From NCBI RefSeq assembly GCF_001667945.1, contig NZ_LZJK01000087.1:1-57256 (forward strand): a stretch of DNA of 57,256 nucleotides. Direction: 5' to 3'. The notes under the pieces are model-generated. The model ran no database searches, had not been told where the DNA came from, and saw only the letters and a list, made by a program, of their open reading frames with translations. Shown one piece after another: positions 1-9,100 of the stretch. Each line of letters starts with the position of its first letter. The stretch's first letter is position 1. The position numbers and the translations under genes are program-made. This DNA comes from Mycolicibacter sinensis. GTDB taxonomy: Bacteria; Actinomycetota; Actinomycetes; Mycobacteriales; Mycobacteriaceae.

Positions 1-89
1 CAGCGACACACCCGATACCAAGTCCAGCACCGTCTGCCCCGACCCCCGAAACCCCACCACCCCAGGGGACTCACCCGGCTGGGGCGCTG
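1..89. other. window edge, no gene assigned
   Basis: No start or stop can be tied to a gene here. The minus strand has an open frame reading into the left edge (around VVGFRGSGQTVLDLV), but it is too short to recognise and has no convincing start. It could be the beginning of a gene lying outside the window. Confidence 0.3.
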
Positions 90-813
90 TCAGGTCTTCG
101 GGCCGACGAACTCGTCGAGTCGCGCGGTTGCCGCTTTGCGGTAGACGGCGATCTCATACGTGCTGTTCTGCGTCCACGGAATTCCCAGGCGATCCAGCGC
201 CGCGCAGTACAGGCCGCGGATGTCGTAGGCGCGGTTGGAGAAGTGGTAGCGCACACTGCGCACGCCGCGGTCGTTGGCCACCACCCGGCAACCGTCGCTG
301 TCGATCAGACCACGGATGAACTCCTCGGTCGCCTGGTTGACGAGTTCCTGCTGCCAGGGTTCGAGGCGGATCGGCCGGTGGTGCTTCTTGCCGGGGCCGT
401 GCTGGGGGAAGAGGCAGGGCCAGTGCTTTGAGCAGAGGTAGACCTCAACGCAGTGATCCGAACGCTTGAGCACCCCGGCGTGCTGTCCCGGCATCACCGC
501 ATCGATTACCGCGCGACAGCGCGCGATGATCATGGGGTATTTGGCGTCGAGGGTGACCCTAAGTACCCAGCACCGGGGCTGCCGGGAAATGCAGCCATCG
601 CCGAGGTACATCGCCGAGCAGGTAGCAGTACGCCGTTGGAGGCAAGCCAGAAAAGTCATGGGACCGGCAGTCTTCGCCCGGTTGCCGGACCCGTGGATCG
701 CGACGCCAGCCTCGCACCGTGGTCCGGGGAATGCCAGTCCGCCGGGAAATCGCGCAACCGTTCATGCCGTAGCGACAAGGCGTTGCACCGAGTCGAATTC
801 TGGTGGGTCGCAT
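90..813 (-). pseudogene. frameshifted LAGLIDADG-type homing-endonuclease-like / HTH protein
   Basis: The reading frame starts at ATG 813, preceded by an AAGGCGGG ribosome site. It encodes an N-terminal helix-turn-helix-like stretch (AISRRTGIPRTTVRGWRRDP), then reaches YCYLLGD and shifts frame at about position 612-615. In the next frame the protein resumes as MYLGDGCI and continues to the stop at 90. Removing one G restores YLLGMYLGDGCI, which is a first LAGLIDADG-like motif. A second motif, FIRGLIDSDGCRV, lies about 115 residues later. The intact protein would be about 240 residues. Mycobacteria carry free-standing proteins of this shape, often annotated as regulators. The rest of the frame is open and well conserved in character, so the inactivation looks recent, or it is a sequencing error. 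The gene runs leftward from just upstream of tRNA-Leu. Confidence 0.75.
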
Positions 814-866
814 GATCCCGCCTTTCCGCACGTTGTATTCCAACGTAGTTCGGTACACCGACAGAA

Positions 867-892
867 TTTTCCGCCGATGCGACCGGTAGGAT
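867..892 (+). promoter_or_regulatory. candidate promoter of tRNA-Leu
   Basis: A TAGGAT hexamer (887-892) lies 10 nt before the tRNA 5' end, the expected spacing for a -10 box. The upstream -35 region (TTTTCC around 867) is weak. Confidence 0.4.
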
Positions 893-902
893 TTCAACGC
901 CG

Positions 903-986
903 GCGGGCGTGGTGGAACTGGCATACACGATGGTTTTAGGTGCCATTGCTCGAAAGAGCGTGAGGGTTCGAGTCCCTCCGCCCGCA
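903..986 (+). tRNA. tRNA-Leu (anticodon UAG)
   Basis: The acceptor arms GCGGGCG (903-909) and CGCCCGC (979-985) pair fully. The T arm contains GGTTCGAGTCC. The anticodon stem ATGGT/GCCAT closes a 7-nt loop TTTAGGT with anticodon TAG. A long variable arm (TGCTCGAAAGAGCG) and a total of 84 nt fit a class II tRNA-Leu. CCA is not encoded; the sequence after discriminator A986 is CAAA. It would read CUA and, by wobble, CUG. Confidence 0.95.
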
Positions 987-998
987 CAAATGTGATGA

Positions 999-1020
999 GT
1001 CACGTCATCGGTGACACCTT
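999..1020 (+). terminator. weak candidate terminator after tRNA-Leu
   Basis: GTCAC (999-1003) and GTGAC (1011-1015) form a short stem with a 7-nt loop, followed by ACC and four T residues. The stem is only 5 bp, so this is a weak call. The same stretch contains two similar 17-bp blocks ending in CGTCATCGG (995-1011 and 1021-1037). Confidence 0.3.
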
Positions 1021-1134
1021 TTGACTCGCGTCATCGGACTGCAGCGCGGTCCCACGCTGGCGGGCTTCTCGGTCGGCCAAGTTCGGGCGCCGTGGTCGCG
1101 CCCCGGGGCTGTTGGTCGTCGATTTCCGCCATGT

Positions 1135-1215
1135 GGTGTTTGCCCGCCTCTCCGCGACAATCGCTGCGGCGAGCCGGAATTGACCGGAGTTGTCGCGGAA
1201 AGGCGGGCAAACATC
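1135..1215. repeat. long near-perfect inverted repeat (hairpin or MITE-like)
   Basis: The left arm at 1137-1160 and right arm at 1190-1213 are reverse complements over 24 bp with a single mismatch (C at 1150 against A at 1200). They are separated by 29 bp, and the stem extends by a G-C pair through 1135/1215. The arms contain TTTGCCCGCC and CCGCGACAA. No target-site duplication or coding potential is visible. The rest of the 987-1298 gap holds no gene I can support. Confidence 0.7.
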
Positions 1216-1298
1216 CTGCCGTCCCGTCGCGGGATCGTCCAGTGGCGGACGGTTCGTAACAGGCGAACCGACGTCAGCGGAAGGGCATGCCCGGTCCC

Positions 1299-2831
1299 CT
1301 ACAGTCCCAAGCCGTCGAAGATGCTCGACAGCGAGTTCCAGAAATCGGTGAGGTCATTAGACAGGGTCCCGGTGGGGTCGACGACGCCGAGCAGGTCGGG
1401 CCAGATCTGCATCGGATTCCATCCGCCCAACTCGCTTGGCACCGGGGGAATGTCGACGCCGCTATCCGGGCCGCCGGTGCCGGCCCAGGGGCCCAGGTAA
1501 GCCGGGTCGGTCATCAGCCCCGCGTTGACCAGGAGCTTTGCCAAGTTCGGGTTGATGCTGTTGAGCTCATCGACGATCTGAGCTTCGGTGTCCGGGTTCA
1601 ACGTGAACAATCCAGTCTGCAGACCTGCCACGGTGGCATTGATCTGTTCTGCTGTCGGTGCGTTCGCCAGCCCTGAGCTGTTGAGGGCCAGCCACTCGCT
1701 GATCAGCGGATTGGGCGGCCCGATGTTCTGGATCGACTGAACCACATCCGCGATGGTGACGCCGAAGGGCGGGGCGAACGGTGATTGGTCGCAGAGCGCC
1801 GGGCACAGCGGACTGCCCGGCGTGAACGGGTCGAAGTCCACGACCATTCCGGCGGCCAGGGCCTTCAGGGCCTGCCCCACCTCCTCCGGGCCGACAAGCT
1901 CAAAGCCGTTGAGGTTGACCGGTGCCTCCAGGCTCTGGAACCACTGCTCGAACGGCCCGAGCAGGTTGAGTTGGACATTGACCCCCGCCCACGGCATCAG
2001 GTTCTCGCCGTCGGGTCCGGTTGCGGTGCCGGGGAAACCGAAGCCGACCTGAGCCTGGCTGCCCGGCACCGCGTCGAGTGGGGCACCGGGAACCGAACCA
2101 CCCGGGCCGATCCCCGCAGACGGGTCGGCGATTCCGGCCGCTGTCGGGTTGGTGGTATCGGCCGGGGTGGCAGGAAACTGGTATCCGGTGAGCAACTGCT
2201 CCAGTGGCACCTTCAACCAGTGACTGAAGAGCCCTAGTTGGTTGTCGGCGTTGGGAAAGTTCGTGAACACCTTCTCGAAGTCGATCAGCCTGTCGAGCCC
2301 GGTAAGACCGGTGATCGGCGCCGTCGGCACCATCGGCGCGCACTGGACTGCGTCGCACGATGCGCTGACCGGCAGTTCGGCCGCGGCCAGCATGGCGAAC
2401 TGCTGACCCAGGCCCGCGGTCCCGTTGGCCAGCAAGGTCGGATCGATTTCGGGCTGGTCCACGCCGGAGACCTGTGGAGCGAATGGAAACAGGTAGTCGA
2501 AGACGGCCATGAAATGCCCTGGGTCGCCGGGGTCTTCGCCCCACAGGTTCGTCGCACTCGGCGTCCACCAGGTTCCGGTCGCGAACAGGGAGTCCGCCAA
2601 CACGTTGGTCGCGGCGACTTCGTTGGCCGGAATGTTGACGAGGTCTTGGAACAAGTTGAAGGGCACGTTGAGGATGGAATCGCCGGCTATCAGGCGAACG
2701 GCTCGGTCGACAACCGACCTTCCCGCCGACCACGGCTTGACCGTTGCGACCTGAGCGACGACCACGGCGCTCACCGCAACCAATATCAAGCCAGCTTGCA
2801 GATACCGACGACGGTGTAGCGCAGTTGCCAT
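1299..2831 (-). CDS. exported mycobacterial protein of unknown function
   Basis: A 510-residue protein with a basic N-terminus (ALHRRRYLQAG) followed by one hydrophobic segment (residues about 14-28) that would act as a signal peptide or membrane anchor. The mature part is rich in Pro, Gly, Asn and Trp and has long low-complexity loops. I recognise it only as a type of conserved, mycobacteria-restricted exported protein (segment NVPFNLFQDLVNIPANE) and know no function. I chose ATG 2831 because a GGGGGAAAG ribosome site sits immediately upstream. An upstream in-frame extension to 2951 has no such site and lacks signal-peptide character. The gene stands alone, divergent from the DUF732 gene, with an 18-bp palindrome just upstream of its start. 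Confidence 0.75.
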   Translation of the reverse strand: MATALHRRRYLQAGLILVAVSAVVVAQVATVKPWSAGRSVVDRAVRLIAGDSILNVPFNLFQDLVNIPANEVAATNVLADSLFATGTWWTPSATNLWGEDPGDPGHFMAVFDYLFPFAPQVSGVDQPEIDPTLLANGTAGLGQQFAMLAAAELPVSASCDAVQCAPMVPTAPITGLTGLDRLIDFEKVFTNFPNADNQLGLFSHWLKVPLEQLLTGYQFPATPADTTNPTAAGIADPSAGIGPGGSVPGAPLDAVPGSQAQVGFGFPGTATGPDGENLMPWAGVNVQLNLLGPFEQWFQSLEAPVNLNGFELVGPEEVGQALKALAAGMVVDFDPFTPGSPLCPALCDQSPFAPPFGVTIADVVQSIQNIGPPNPLISEWLALNSSGLANAPTAEQINATVAGLQTGLFTLNPDTEAQIVDELNSINPNLAKLLVNAGLMTDPAYLGPWAGTGGPDSGVDIPPVPSELGGWNPMQIWPDLLGVVDPTGTLSNDLTDFWNSLSSIFDGLGL

Positions 2832-2850
2832 GTCTTTCCCCCGACTGCCA

Positions 2851-2868
2851 CACCACGCGGGCGTGGTG
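2851..2868 (-). promoter_or_regulatory. 18-bp palindrome upstream of the exported-protein gene
   Basis: CACCACGC (2851-2858) and GCGTGGTG (2861-2868) are perfect 8-bp arms around GG, about 20 nt upstream of the start at 2831 on the minus strand. The position suits an operator or a leader hairpin. The regulator is unknown. Confidence 0.45.
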
Positions 2869-3245
2869 CACTCTGCGGGCCGGCGTGTCAGTCGCCCCGC
2901 TCTCCCCGTACGCCGTCTCAGCCGGGCGTGGCCCCACCGTCGAGGATCCACCGACTGAAAAGCGCGAAATGGACGTTAGACAGGTTTGCTGATAGGACCA
3001 TGCCACCCACCCAAAAACTTGATATTTGCGGGCCCGTCAAGTCGCGGTACTGGGATCGACCAGGGGGTTTCGTGCGCGAGACGGCGGCAACGGCAGGCGG
3101 CGTTCAAGCTTTGCCGGCCACCGAACGGGCGGCTACCCCAAGGCGGACGCCGGTGGCCCTCGGCCGACTACGCCGACTTCGCCCGCCGGCAGGGCCAGCG
3201 GTGCCAGAATGGACGTATTGGTCCGCCTCGGATTGGTGCAGCGTG
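2869..3245. other. intergenic, divergent promoters presumed
   Basis: About 380 bp between two divergent genes for exported proteins. The open frames here lack a ribosome site and a plausible protein composition. Promoters for both neighbours should lie here, but I cannot pick hexamers with confidence. Confidence 0.4.
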
Positions 3246-3617
3246 ATGAACAAGCAACTCATCGCAACGGCGCTCAGCGCGGTGCTGGCCGGCTTCGTGG
3301 TAGCGCCCGCCCCGGCGGCAGTCGCCGACGATCCCAGCAACGAGGACCAGGCGTTCTTCACCGACCTGGAGCAAGAGGGGCTTCACCCCAACTACGACAA
3401 ACAGGTCTGCGGCACCATCAAGTGCGCCTCGCTGCGGGATCTGCTGGTGCAGGAGGGCCACGCGGTCTGCTCGGCGCTGGGCAGCTCGCCGCGGTTGGTG
3501 CCGATCTCGGTGATCGCCAACCTGGAAGTGTCGCCCGATGAGGCGCGCGCCATTATCAACGCGGCTCGACAGGCCTATTGCCCGCAGTTGCCCGACCCGT
3601 ACACGCCGGCCGTCTGA
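3246..3617 (+). CDS. secreted DUF732 family protein
   Basis: A 123-residue precursor with a signal peptide: MNKQ, a hydrophobic core (LIATALSAVLAGFVV), and an AxA-type cleavage region ending near ADD. The mature part has the DUF732 layout: a Phe/Leu-rich helix with a Gly, four cysteines (CGTIKC, VCSALG, YCPQ), and a C-terminal helix ending in AYCPQL. DUF732 proteins are small exported actinobacterial proteins of unknown function. ATG 3246 was chosen because the signal peptide starts there; a GTG lies one codon earlier. The gene overlaps the convergent MFS transporter by 62 bp at its 3' end. Confidence 0.85.
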   Translation: MNKQLIATALSAVLAGFVVAPAPAAVADDPSNEDQAFFTDLEQEGLHPNYDKQVCGTIKCASLRDLLVQEGHAVCSALGSSPRLVPISVIANLEVSPDEARAIINAARQAYCPQLPDPYTPAV

Positions 3618-4899
3618 GCTCGCCGAGCGACTCAGAGAGCCGTGCCTTGCGCGCATTGACCGCCACTCCCATGGCGGCCACCGCCCAGACGACGTACTGG
3701 ACAGTCCAGGCCAGCCGGAAGGCCGAGAACGAATAACCGCCGGCCATCGCGATCACCAGCCCCATCGCCTGCATGATCAGCAACGTGGCGATGAAACCGC
3801 CGGTGTTGACCATGCCCTGCGCGGTGCCCAGCGCGGCCGGCGGGTTGTAGGTGCGGGCGAAGTCGAACGCCAGGATCGACACCGGCTGGCCCGCCGAGAT
3901 CACCACGATCAGCACCACCAGGAGCCAGTGCGGGGCGGGGGAGGGCAGGGCCAGCAGCACCGCCCAGGTCGCGGCGGTCAGCGCTATCATCGCCAGGACC
4001 AGCCCCGCCCGGTGCTGGGGCCGGCGCGCCGAAAGGGTTCCGGTCAGCAGTCCGATCACGACGAAGGTCGCCACCGACACCGTCAACAACGCACCAGCCA
4101 CGCCACGTGAAAGCCCCTGTGCGGTGGTCAGGTACGGCACGCCCCACATCAGCGCGAAGACGTTCGCCGAGAACGGTGTTCCCATGTGGGTGAAGAAACC
4201 CAACTTGGTGCCCGGCCGTGACCACACCGTTTTGACGTCGCCGAATGCCGCACGAAACGTCCGCGGCTGCACGTCAACCGCCGTGCCCGCCGGGGCGTCT
4301 CGGCACACAGCGAGCGTCAGCACCGCGGCCAGCACGCCCAGAGCGGCTGCCGACAGGTAGGCCGCGGTCCAGCCGCTGTGCAGCAGAATCGCCAGGAACG
4401 GCACCGCCGAGAGCAGCTGCCCGAGCTGGCCGCAGATCCCGGTCAGTTGGGTCAGTAGCGGAACACGTTCCGGCGCAAACCAATTGGGCAGCAACCGGAT
4501 GACCGAGATGAACACGAACGCGTCGCCTAGGCCGACTGCGCCATACGCGCCGACCGCGATGGGGAGCGAATGGGTCAGCGAAAGCGTCGCCTGGGCGGCG
4601 GCGAGCACCGTGACGCCGCTGGCGATCATCGCTTTGGGGCCGAAGCGGTCCAGCAGCACCCCGGCCGGAATCTGCATGGCGGCGTAGACGATGAGCTGCA
4701 GGATCACGAATGACGACAGCGTGCCCGGACCGGCGCTGAACCGTTCGGCGGCGTCCAGGCCCGACACCCCGAAGGTAGTGCGGTCCAATACCGCGACGAC
4801 GTAGGACAACAGCCCGGTGCCCCACACGATCCAGGGACGCAATGAGCGAGCCGAGTTCCGCGCCTGTGTCACCCGCCCATCCTGCACTGTGACGGTCAA
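3556..4899 (-). CDS. MFS transporter
   Basis: A 447-residue polytopic membrane protein with about 12 hydrophobic segments. It has the major-facilitator loop after helix 2 (GVLLDRFGPKAM, a GxxxDRxGxK motif) and a long central cytoplasmic loop around residues 200-230. The sequence FARTYNPPAALGTAQG in the C-terminal half is typical of organic-anion and sugar-acid type MFS porters. The substrate cannot be told. The start is a TTG at 4899 behind GGAAG; a GTG four codons later is an alternative. The last 20 or so residues are hydrophilic and extend past the last helix into the convergent DUF732 gene. It is divergent from the DUF1906 gene, with 41 bp between starts. Confidence 0.85.
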   Translation of the reverse strand: MTVTVQDGRVTQARNSARSLRPWIVWGTGLLSYVVAVLDRTTFGVSGLDAAERFSAGPGTLSSFVILQLIVYAAMQIPAGVLLDRFGPKAMIASGVTVLAAAQATLSLTHSLPIAVGAYGAVGLGDAFVFISVIRLLPNWFAPERVPLLTQLTGICGQLGQLLSAVPFLAILLHSGWTAAYLSAAALGVLAAVLTLAVCRDAPAGTAVDVQPRTFRAAFGDVKTVWSRPGTKLGFFTHMGTPFSANVFALMWGVPYLTTAQGLSRGVAGALLTVSVATFVVIGLLTGTLSARRPQHRAGLVLAMIALTAATWAVLLALPSPAPHWLLVVLIVVISAGQPVSILAFDFARTYNPPAALGTAQGMVNTGGFIATLLIMQAMGLVIAMAGGYSFSAFRLAWTVQYVVWAVAAMGVAVNARKARLSESLGELRRPACTGRATAGNRPVEPR

Positions 4900-4927
4900 G
4901 CTTCCGTGAGCGGCGGCGGGTCTGCCG

Positions 4928-4940
4928 TATCCTTTGGCGC
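4928..4940 (+). promoter_or_regulatory. candidate leaderless promoter of the DUF1906 gene
   Basis: TATCCT (4928-4933) ends 7 nt before the GTG start at 4941 and no Shine-Dalgarno sequence is present. This suggests transcription starting at or next to the start codon. Confidence 0.45.
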
Positions 4941-5663
4941 GTGTTAATTTCCCGGCGCGACGTGCTCAAACTCGCCGCGAGCGCCCCGGCTGCGGTCGGT
5001 TTCGGCGCCGCGGCGGCGGCACTGCTCGCCGGGAGCGCTGAGGCGGCTCCGCTGGGCATCCTGCTGGACTACGCGGCCGGGGTCCTGCCCGCCGAGCAGA
5101 TCCGGGCAGCCGGCGCGGTGGGAGCCATCCGCTACGTCTCCGATCGCCGCCCCGGCGCCGACTGGATGCTTGGCAAGCCGATGCAGCCGGACGAGGCGCG
5201 TGATCTGCAGCAAAACGGCCTCAAGATCGTCTCCTGCTACCAGTTCGGCAAACAGGCCACCGCCGACTGGCTGGGCGGTCAGGCGGCCGGCGTCGAGCAC
5301 GCGCAGCGGGGCTTGCAACTGCACACCGCGGCGGGCGGCCCCGATAGCGCCCCGATCTACGCCTCGATCGACGACAACCCGTCATACGAGCAGTACCAGG
5401 CGCAGGTGGCCCCGTACCTGCGTGGCTGGGAGTCGGTGATCGGGCATCAACGCACCGGTGTGTACGCCAACGCCAAGACCATCGAGTGGGCGGTGCAAGA
5501 CGGCTTGGGTTCCTGCTTCTGGCAGCACAACTGGGGTTCGCCGGGCGGGGTCGCCCACCCGGCGGCCAACCTGCACCAGGTCGAGATCGACAAGCGCAAG
5601 GTCGGCAATGTCGGCGTGGATATCAACGAGATCCTCACGCCCGCGTTCGGGCAGTGGGCCTGA
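4941..5663 (+). CDS. Tat-exported DUF1906 glycoside-hydrolase-like protein (Rv2525c-like)
   Basis: A 240-residue precursor. SRRDVLKLA at residues 4-12 is a twin-arginine motif followed by an Ala-rich hydrophobic stretch ending near AEAAP, so export by Tat is expected. The mature domain (residues about 38-240) is DUF1906, a glycoside-hydrolase-like TIM barrel. It contains LLDYAAGV, IRYVSDRRPG, SCYQFGK, a PIYASIDDNPSYEQ acidic motif and a C-terminal QHNWGS block. The M. tuberculosis homologue Rv2525c is a Tat substrate also encoded directly upstream of fas, and its link to the cell envelope is known but its substrate is not. The start is GTG 4941, the only one giving an intact Tat motif. Confidence 0.9.
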   Translation: MLISRRDVLKLAASAPAAVGFGAAAAALLAGSAEAAPLGILLDYAAGVLPAEQIRAAGAVGAIRYVSDRRPGADWMLGKPMQPDEARDLQQNGLKIVSCYQFGKQATADWLGGQAAGVEHAQRGLQLHTAAGGPDSAPIYASIDDNPSYEQYQAQVAPYLRGWESVIGHQRTGVYANAKTIEWAVQDGLGSCFWQHNWGSPGGVAHPAANLHQVEIDKRKVGNVGVDINEILTPAFGQWA

Positions 5664-6112
5664 CCCGCACGCCGGGTCCGGACGCGGAAAGTGGCCTCGT
5701 CGCGGCCCCCGGGGGGCGCGTGGCGGGGATCACGGCGCACGGTTGACACTGCGACATTGACTGTCTACGGCGACAATCGTTCGCCAGATGCGAACATAAC
5801 GATTAGATAACAATGCAGCCTTGATCAGCGCTGTTGTGGCTACTCGACCGTAACCCCGCGCACGCAGGACGTTTGGTCCCCGAGGATCGAGGCGCCGTCC
5901 GAACGCGTGATATCCGCAGGTGGGTTACCCGGGCGTAGAACTCATCAGTAACCAATTACCTGCAGAAACGGCACAGGTTCTTATGACACTCTTACTGCTG
6001 TAGCGCGGCCGCGACGACGCGAGAGCCCGCTGCCCGACCAAGGGCCCAGCCGGTCAAGCCGGCCGGCGATGACCAAAAGACGCGATGTGCCAGAGCAGGG
6101 GAGATATATACC
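5664..6112 (+). promoter_or_regulatory. fas upstream regulatory region
   Basis: A 449-bp non-coding leader before fas. Two TTGAC hexamers occur at 5743-5748 and 5757-5762. Downstream lie nested inverted repeats: AATCGTT/AACGATT (5775-5781 and 5798-5804) enclosing GTTCGC/GCGAAC (5779-5784 and 5790-5795). An AT-rich block TTAGATAAC follows. Further on, GCAGGT and ACCTGC arms flank GGTTAC/GTAACC (about 5918-5965). The mycobacterial TetR activator FasR is known to bind inverted repeats in the fas promoter, so the nested repeats are the natural candidate. That link is inference. Confidence 0.55.
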
Positions 6113-9100
6113 GTGACGATCCACGAACATGACCGGGTGTCCGCCGACGGCGCCGGCTCGGGCCCGTTCGCCAACGCCTCGTCCGCCCTGGTGGATCGTC
6201 TGACGGCCGGTGAGCCGTACGCGGTCGCCTTCGGCGGTCAAGGCAGCGCCTGGCTGGAGTCGCTCGAAGAGTTGGTCTCCTCGGCCGGGATCGAGACCGA
6301 GCTGGCCACCCTGGCCGGTGAGGCCGACCTGCTGCTGGAGCCGGTCGCCAAGGAACTCGTCGTAGTCCGGCCCATCGGCTTCGAACCGCTGCAGTGGGTG
6401 CGGGCGCTGGCGGCCGAGGACCCGATCCCGTCGGCCAAGCAGCTGACGTCGGCCGCAGTGTCGGTGCCGGGCGTCTTGTTGACCCAGATCGCCGCGGTGC
6501 GGGCGCTGGAACGTCAGGGCCTGAACCTGTCGGCCACCCCGCCGGTCGCCGTCGCGGGGCACTCGCAGGGCGTCCTGGCCGTCGAGTCGCTGAAGGCGGG
6601 GGGCACCACCGACGTGCAGCTGCTCGCGATCGCCCAGCTGGTCGGCGCCGCCGGAACTCTGGTGGCCCGCCGCCGCGGCATCTCGATCCTGGGTGACCGC
6701 CCGCCCATGGTGTCGGTCTCAGGCGCCGACCCCGAGCGCATCCAGCAACTGCTCGAGGAGTTCGCCACCGACGTGCGCACCGTGCTGCCGCCGGTGCTGT
6801 CCATCCGCAACGGCCGGCGCGCGGTCGTCATCACCGGCACCCCCGAGCAGCTGTCGCGCTTCGAGCTGTACTGCGAGCAGATCGCCGACAAGGAGGCCGC
6901 CGAGCGCAAGAACAAGCTGCGTGGCGGCGCGGTCTTCTCGCCGGTCTTCGAGCCGGTGCAGGTGGAGGTCGGATTCCACTCGCCGCGGCTGTCCGACGGC
7001 ATCGAGATCGTCGGCGAGTGGGCGGCCAAGGTCGGCCTCGATGTGGAGCTGGCCCGCGCTATGGCCGACTCGATCCTGGTGCGCCAGGTCGACTGGGTCG
7101 ACGAGATCACCGCCCTGCACGACGCGGGAGCCCGCTGGATTCTGGACCTGGGGCCCGGCGACATCCTGACCCGCCTGACCGCACCGGTGATCCGCGGTCT
7201 GGGCATCGGGATCGTCCCGGTGGCCACCCGCGGTGGACAGCGCAACATGTTCACCATCGGCGCCGTGCCCGAGGTGGCCCGGCCCTGGACTAGCTACGCC
7301 CCCTCAGTGGTGCAGCTGCCCGACGGCAGGATCAAACTCGACACCAAGTTCACCCGCCTGACCGGCCGGTCGCCGATCCTGTTGGCCGGCATGACGCCGA
7401 CCACCGTCGACGCCAAGATCGTCGCCGCGGCGGCCAACGCCGGGCACTGGTCCGAGCTGGCCGGCGGCGGGCAGGTCACCGAGGAGATCTTCAACAACCG
7501 CGTCGCCGAGCTGACCACACTGCTGGAGCCGGGCCGCACCGTGCAGTTCAACTCGTTGTTCCTGGACCCTTACCTGTGGAAGCTGCAGGTCGGCGGGAAG
7601 CGGCTGGTGCAGAAGGCCCGTGCGTCCGGCGCCCCGTTCGACGGGCTGGTGATCAGCGCCGGCATCCCGGAGCTCGAGGAAGCCGTCGAGCTGATCTCCG
7701 AACTCAACGAGGCGGGTATCAGCCACGTGGTGTTCAAGCCGGGCACCGTCGAGCAGATCCGCTCGGTGATCCGCATTGCCGCCGAAGTGCCCACCACTCC
7801 GGTGATCGCGCACGTCGAGGGCGGCCGCGCCGGTGGTCACCACTCCTGGGAAGACCTGGACGACCTGCTGCTGGCGACCTACTCGGAGCTGCGTTCGCAG
7901 CCCAACATCACGCTGTGTGTCGGCGGTGGCATCGGCACCCCCGAGCGGGCCGCCGAATACCTGTCCGGGCAGTGGTCGCAGCAGCACGGCTTCCCGCTGA
8001 TGCCCGTGGACGGCATCCTCGTGGGGACCGCGGCGATGGCCACCAAGGAGGCCACCACCTCCCCGGCGGTCAAGCAGATGCTGGTCGACACCAAGGGCAC
8101 CGACCACTGGATCGGTGCAGGAAAAGCTCACGGCGGCATGGCATCGTCGCGCAGCCAGCTCGGCGCTGACATCCACGAGATCGACAACACCGCGTCGCGC
8201 TGCGGCCGGTTGCTCGACGAGGTCGCCGGCGACGGCGAAGCGGTCGCGGCCCGCCGCGACGAGATCATCGCCGCACTGGCCGACACCGCCAAGCCGTACT
8301 TCGGTGATGTCACCGAGATGACCTACGCGCAGTGGCTGCGCCGGTACGTCGAGCTGGCGATCGGTGACGGTGATTCGACCGCCGACACCGCCTCGCCGGA
8401 CAGCCCCTGGCTGGCCGACACCTGGCGGGAGCGGTTCGGCGCGATGCTGCAACGCGCCGAAGCCCGGCTCAACGAGGTCGAGTCCGGGCCGATCGAGACG
8501 CTGTTCGCCGATTCCGAAGCGGGACAAGAACTCCTGGAGCGTCCCGACGAGGCGATCGCCGCGCTGCTGGCCCGCTACCCCGACGCCGAGACGGTCCGGC
8601 TGCACCCGGCCGACGCGCCGTTCTTCACCCAGTTGTGCAAGACACCGGGCAAGCCGGTCAACTTCGTGCCGGTGATCGACAAGGACGTGCGCCGCTGGTG
8701 GCGCAGTGACTCGCTGTGGCAGGCGCACGACGCCCGCTACACCGCCGAACAGGTCTGCATCATTCCGGGCATCACCGCCGTGGCCGGGATCACCCGGGTC
8801 GACGAGCCGGTCGGCGAGCTGCTGGACCGCTTCGAGCAGGCGGCAGTCGACCAGCTGCTGGCCTCCGGTGCCAAGCCCACCCCGGTGACGGCGCGCCGGC
8901 AGGGCCGCGCCGATGTGACCGGCCCGCTGGCCGTGCTCCTCGACGCCCCCGACGTGCTGTGGGCCGGCCGCACCGCCACCAACCCGGTGCACCGGATCGG
9001 TGCCGCCGACGAGTGGCAGGTGCAGGAGAACCGGGCGGCCACCCACCCGACGACGGGCGCGCGCCTGGAGGTAGTCCAAAACGGGGAGGCGCCGAACGTC

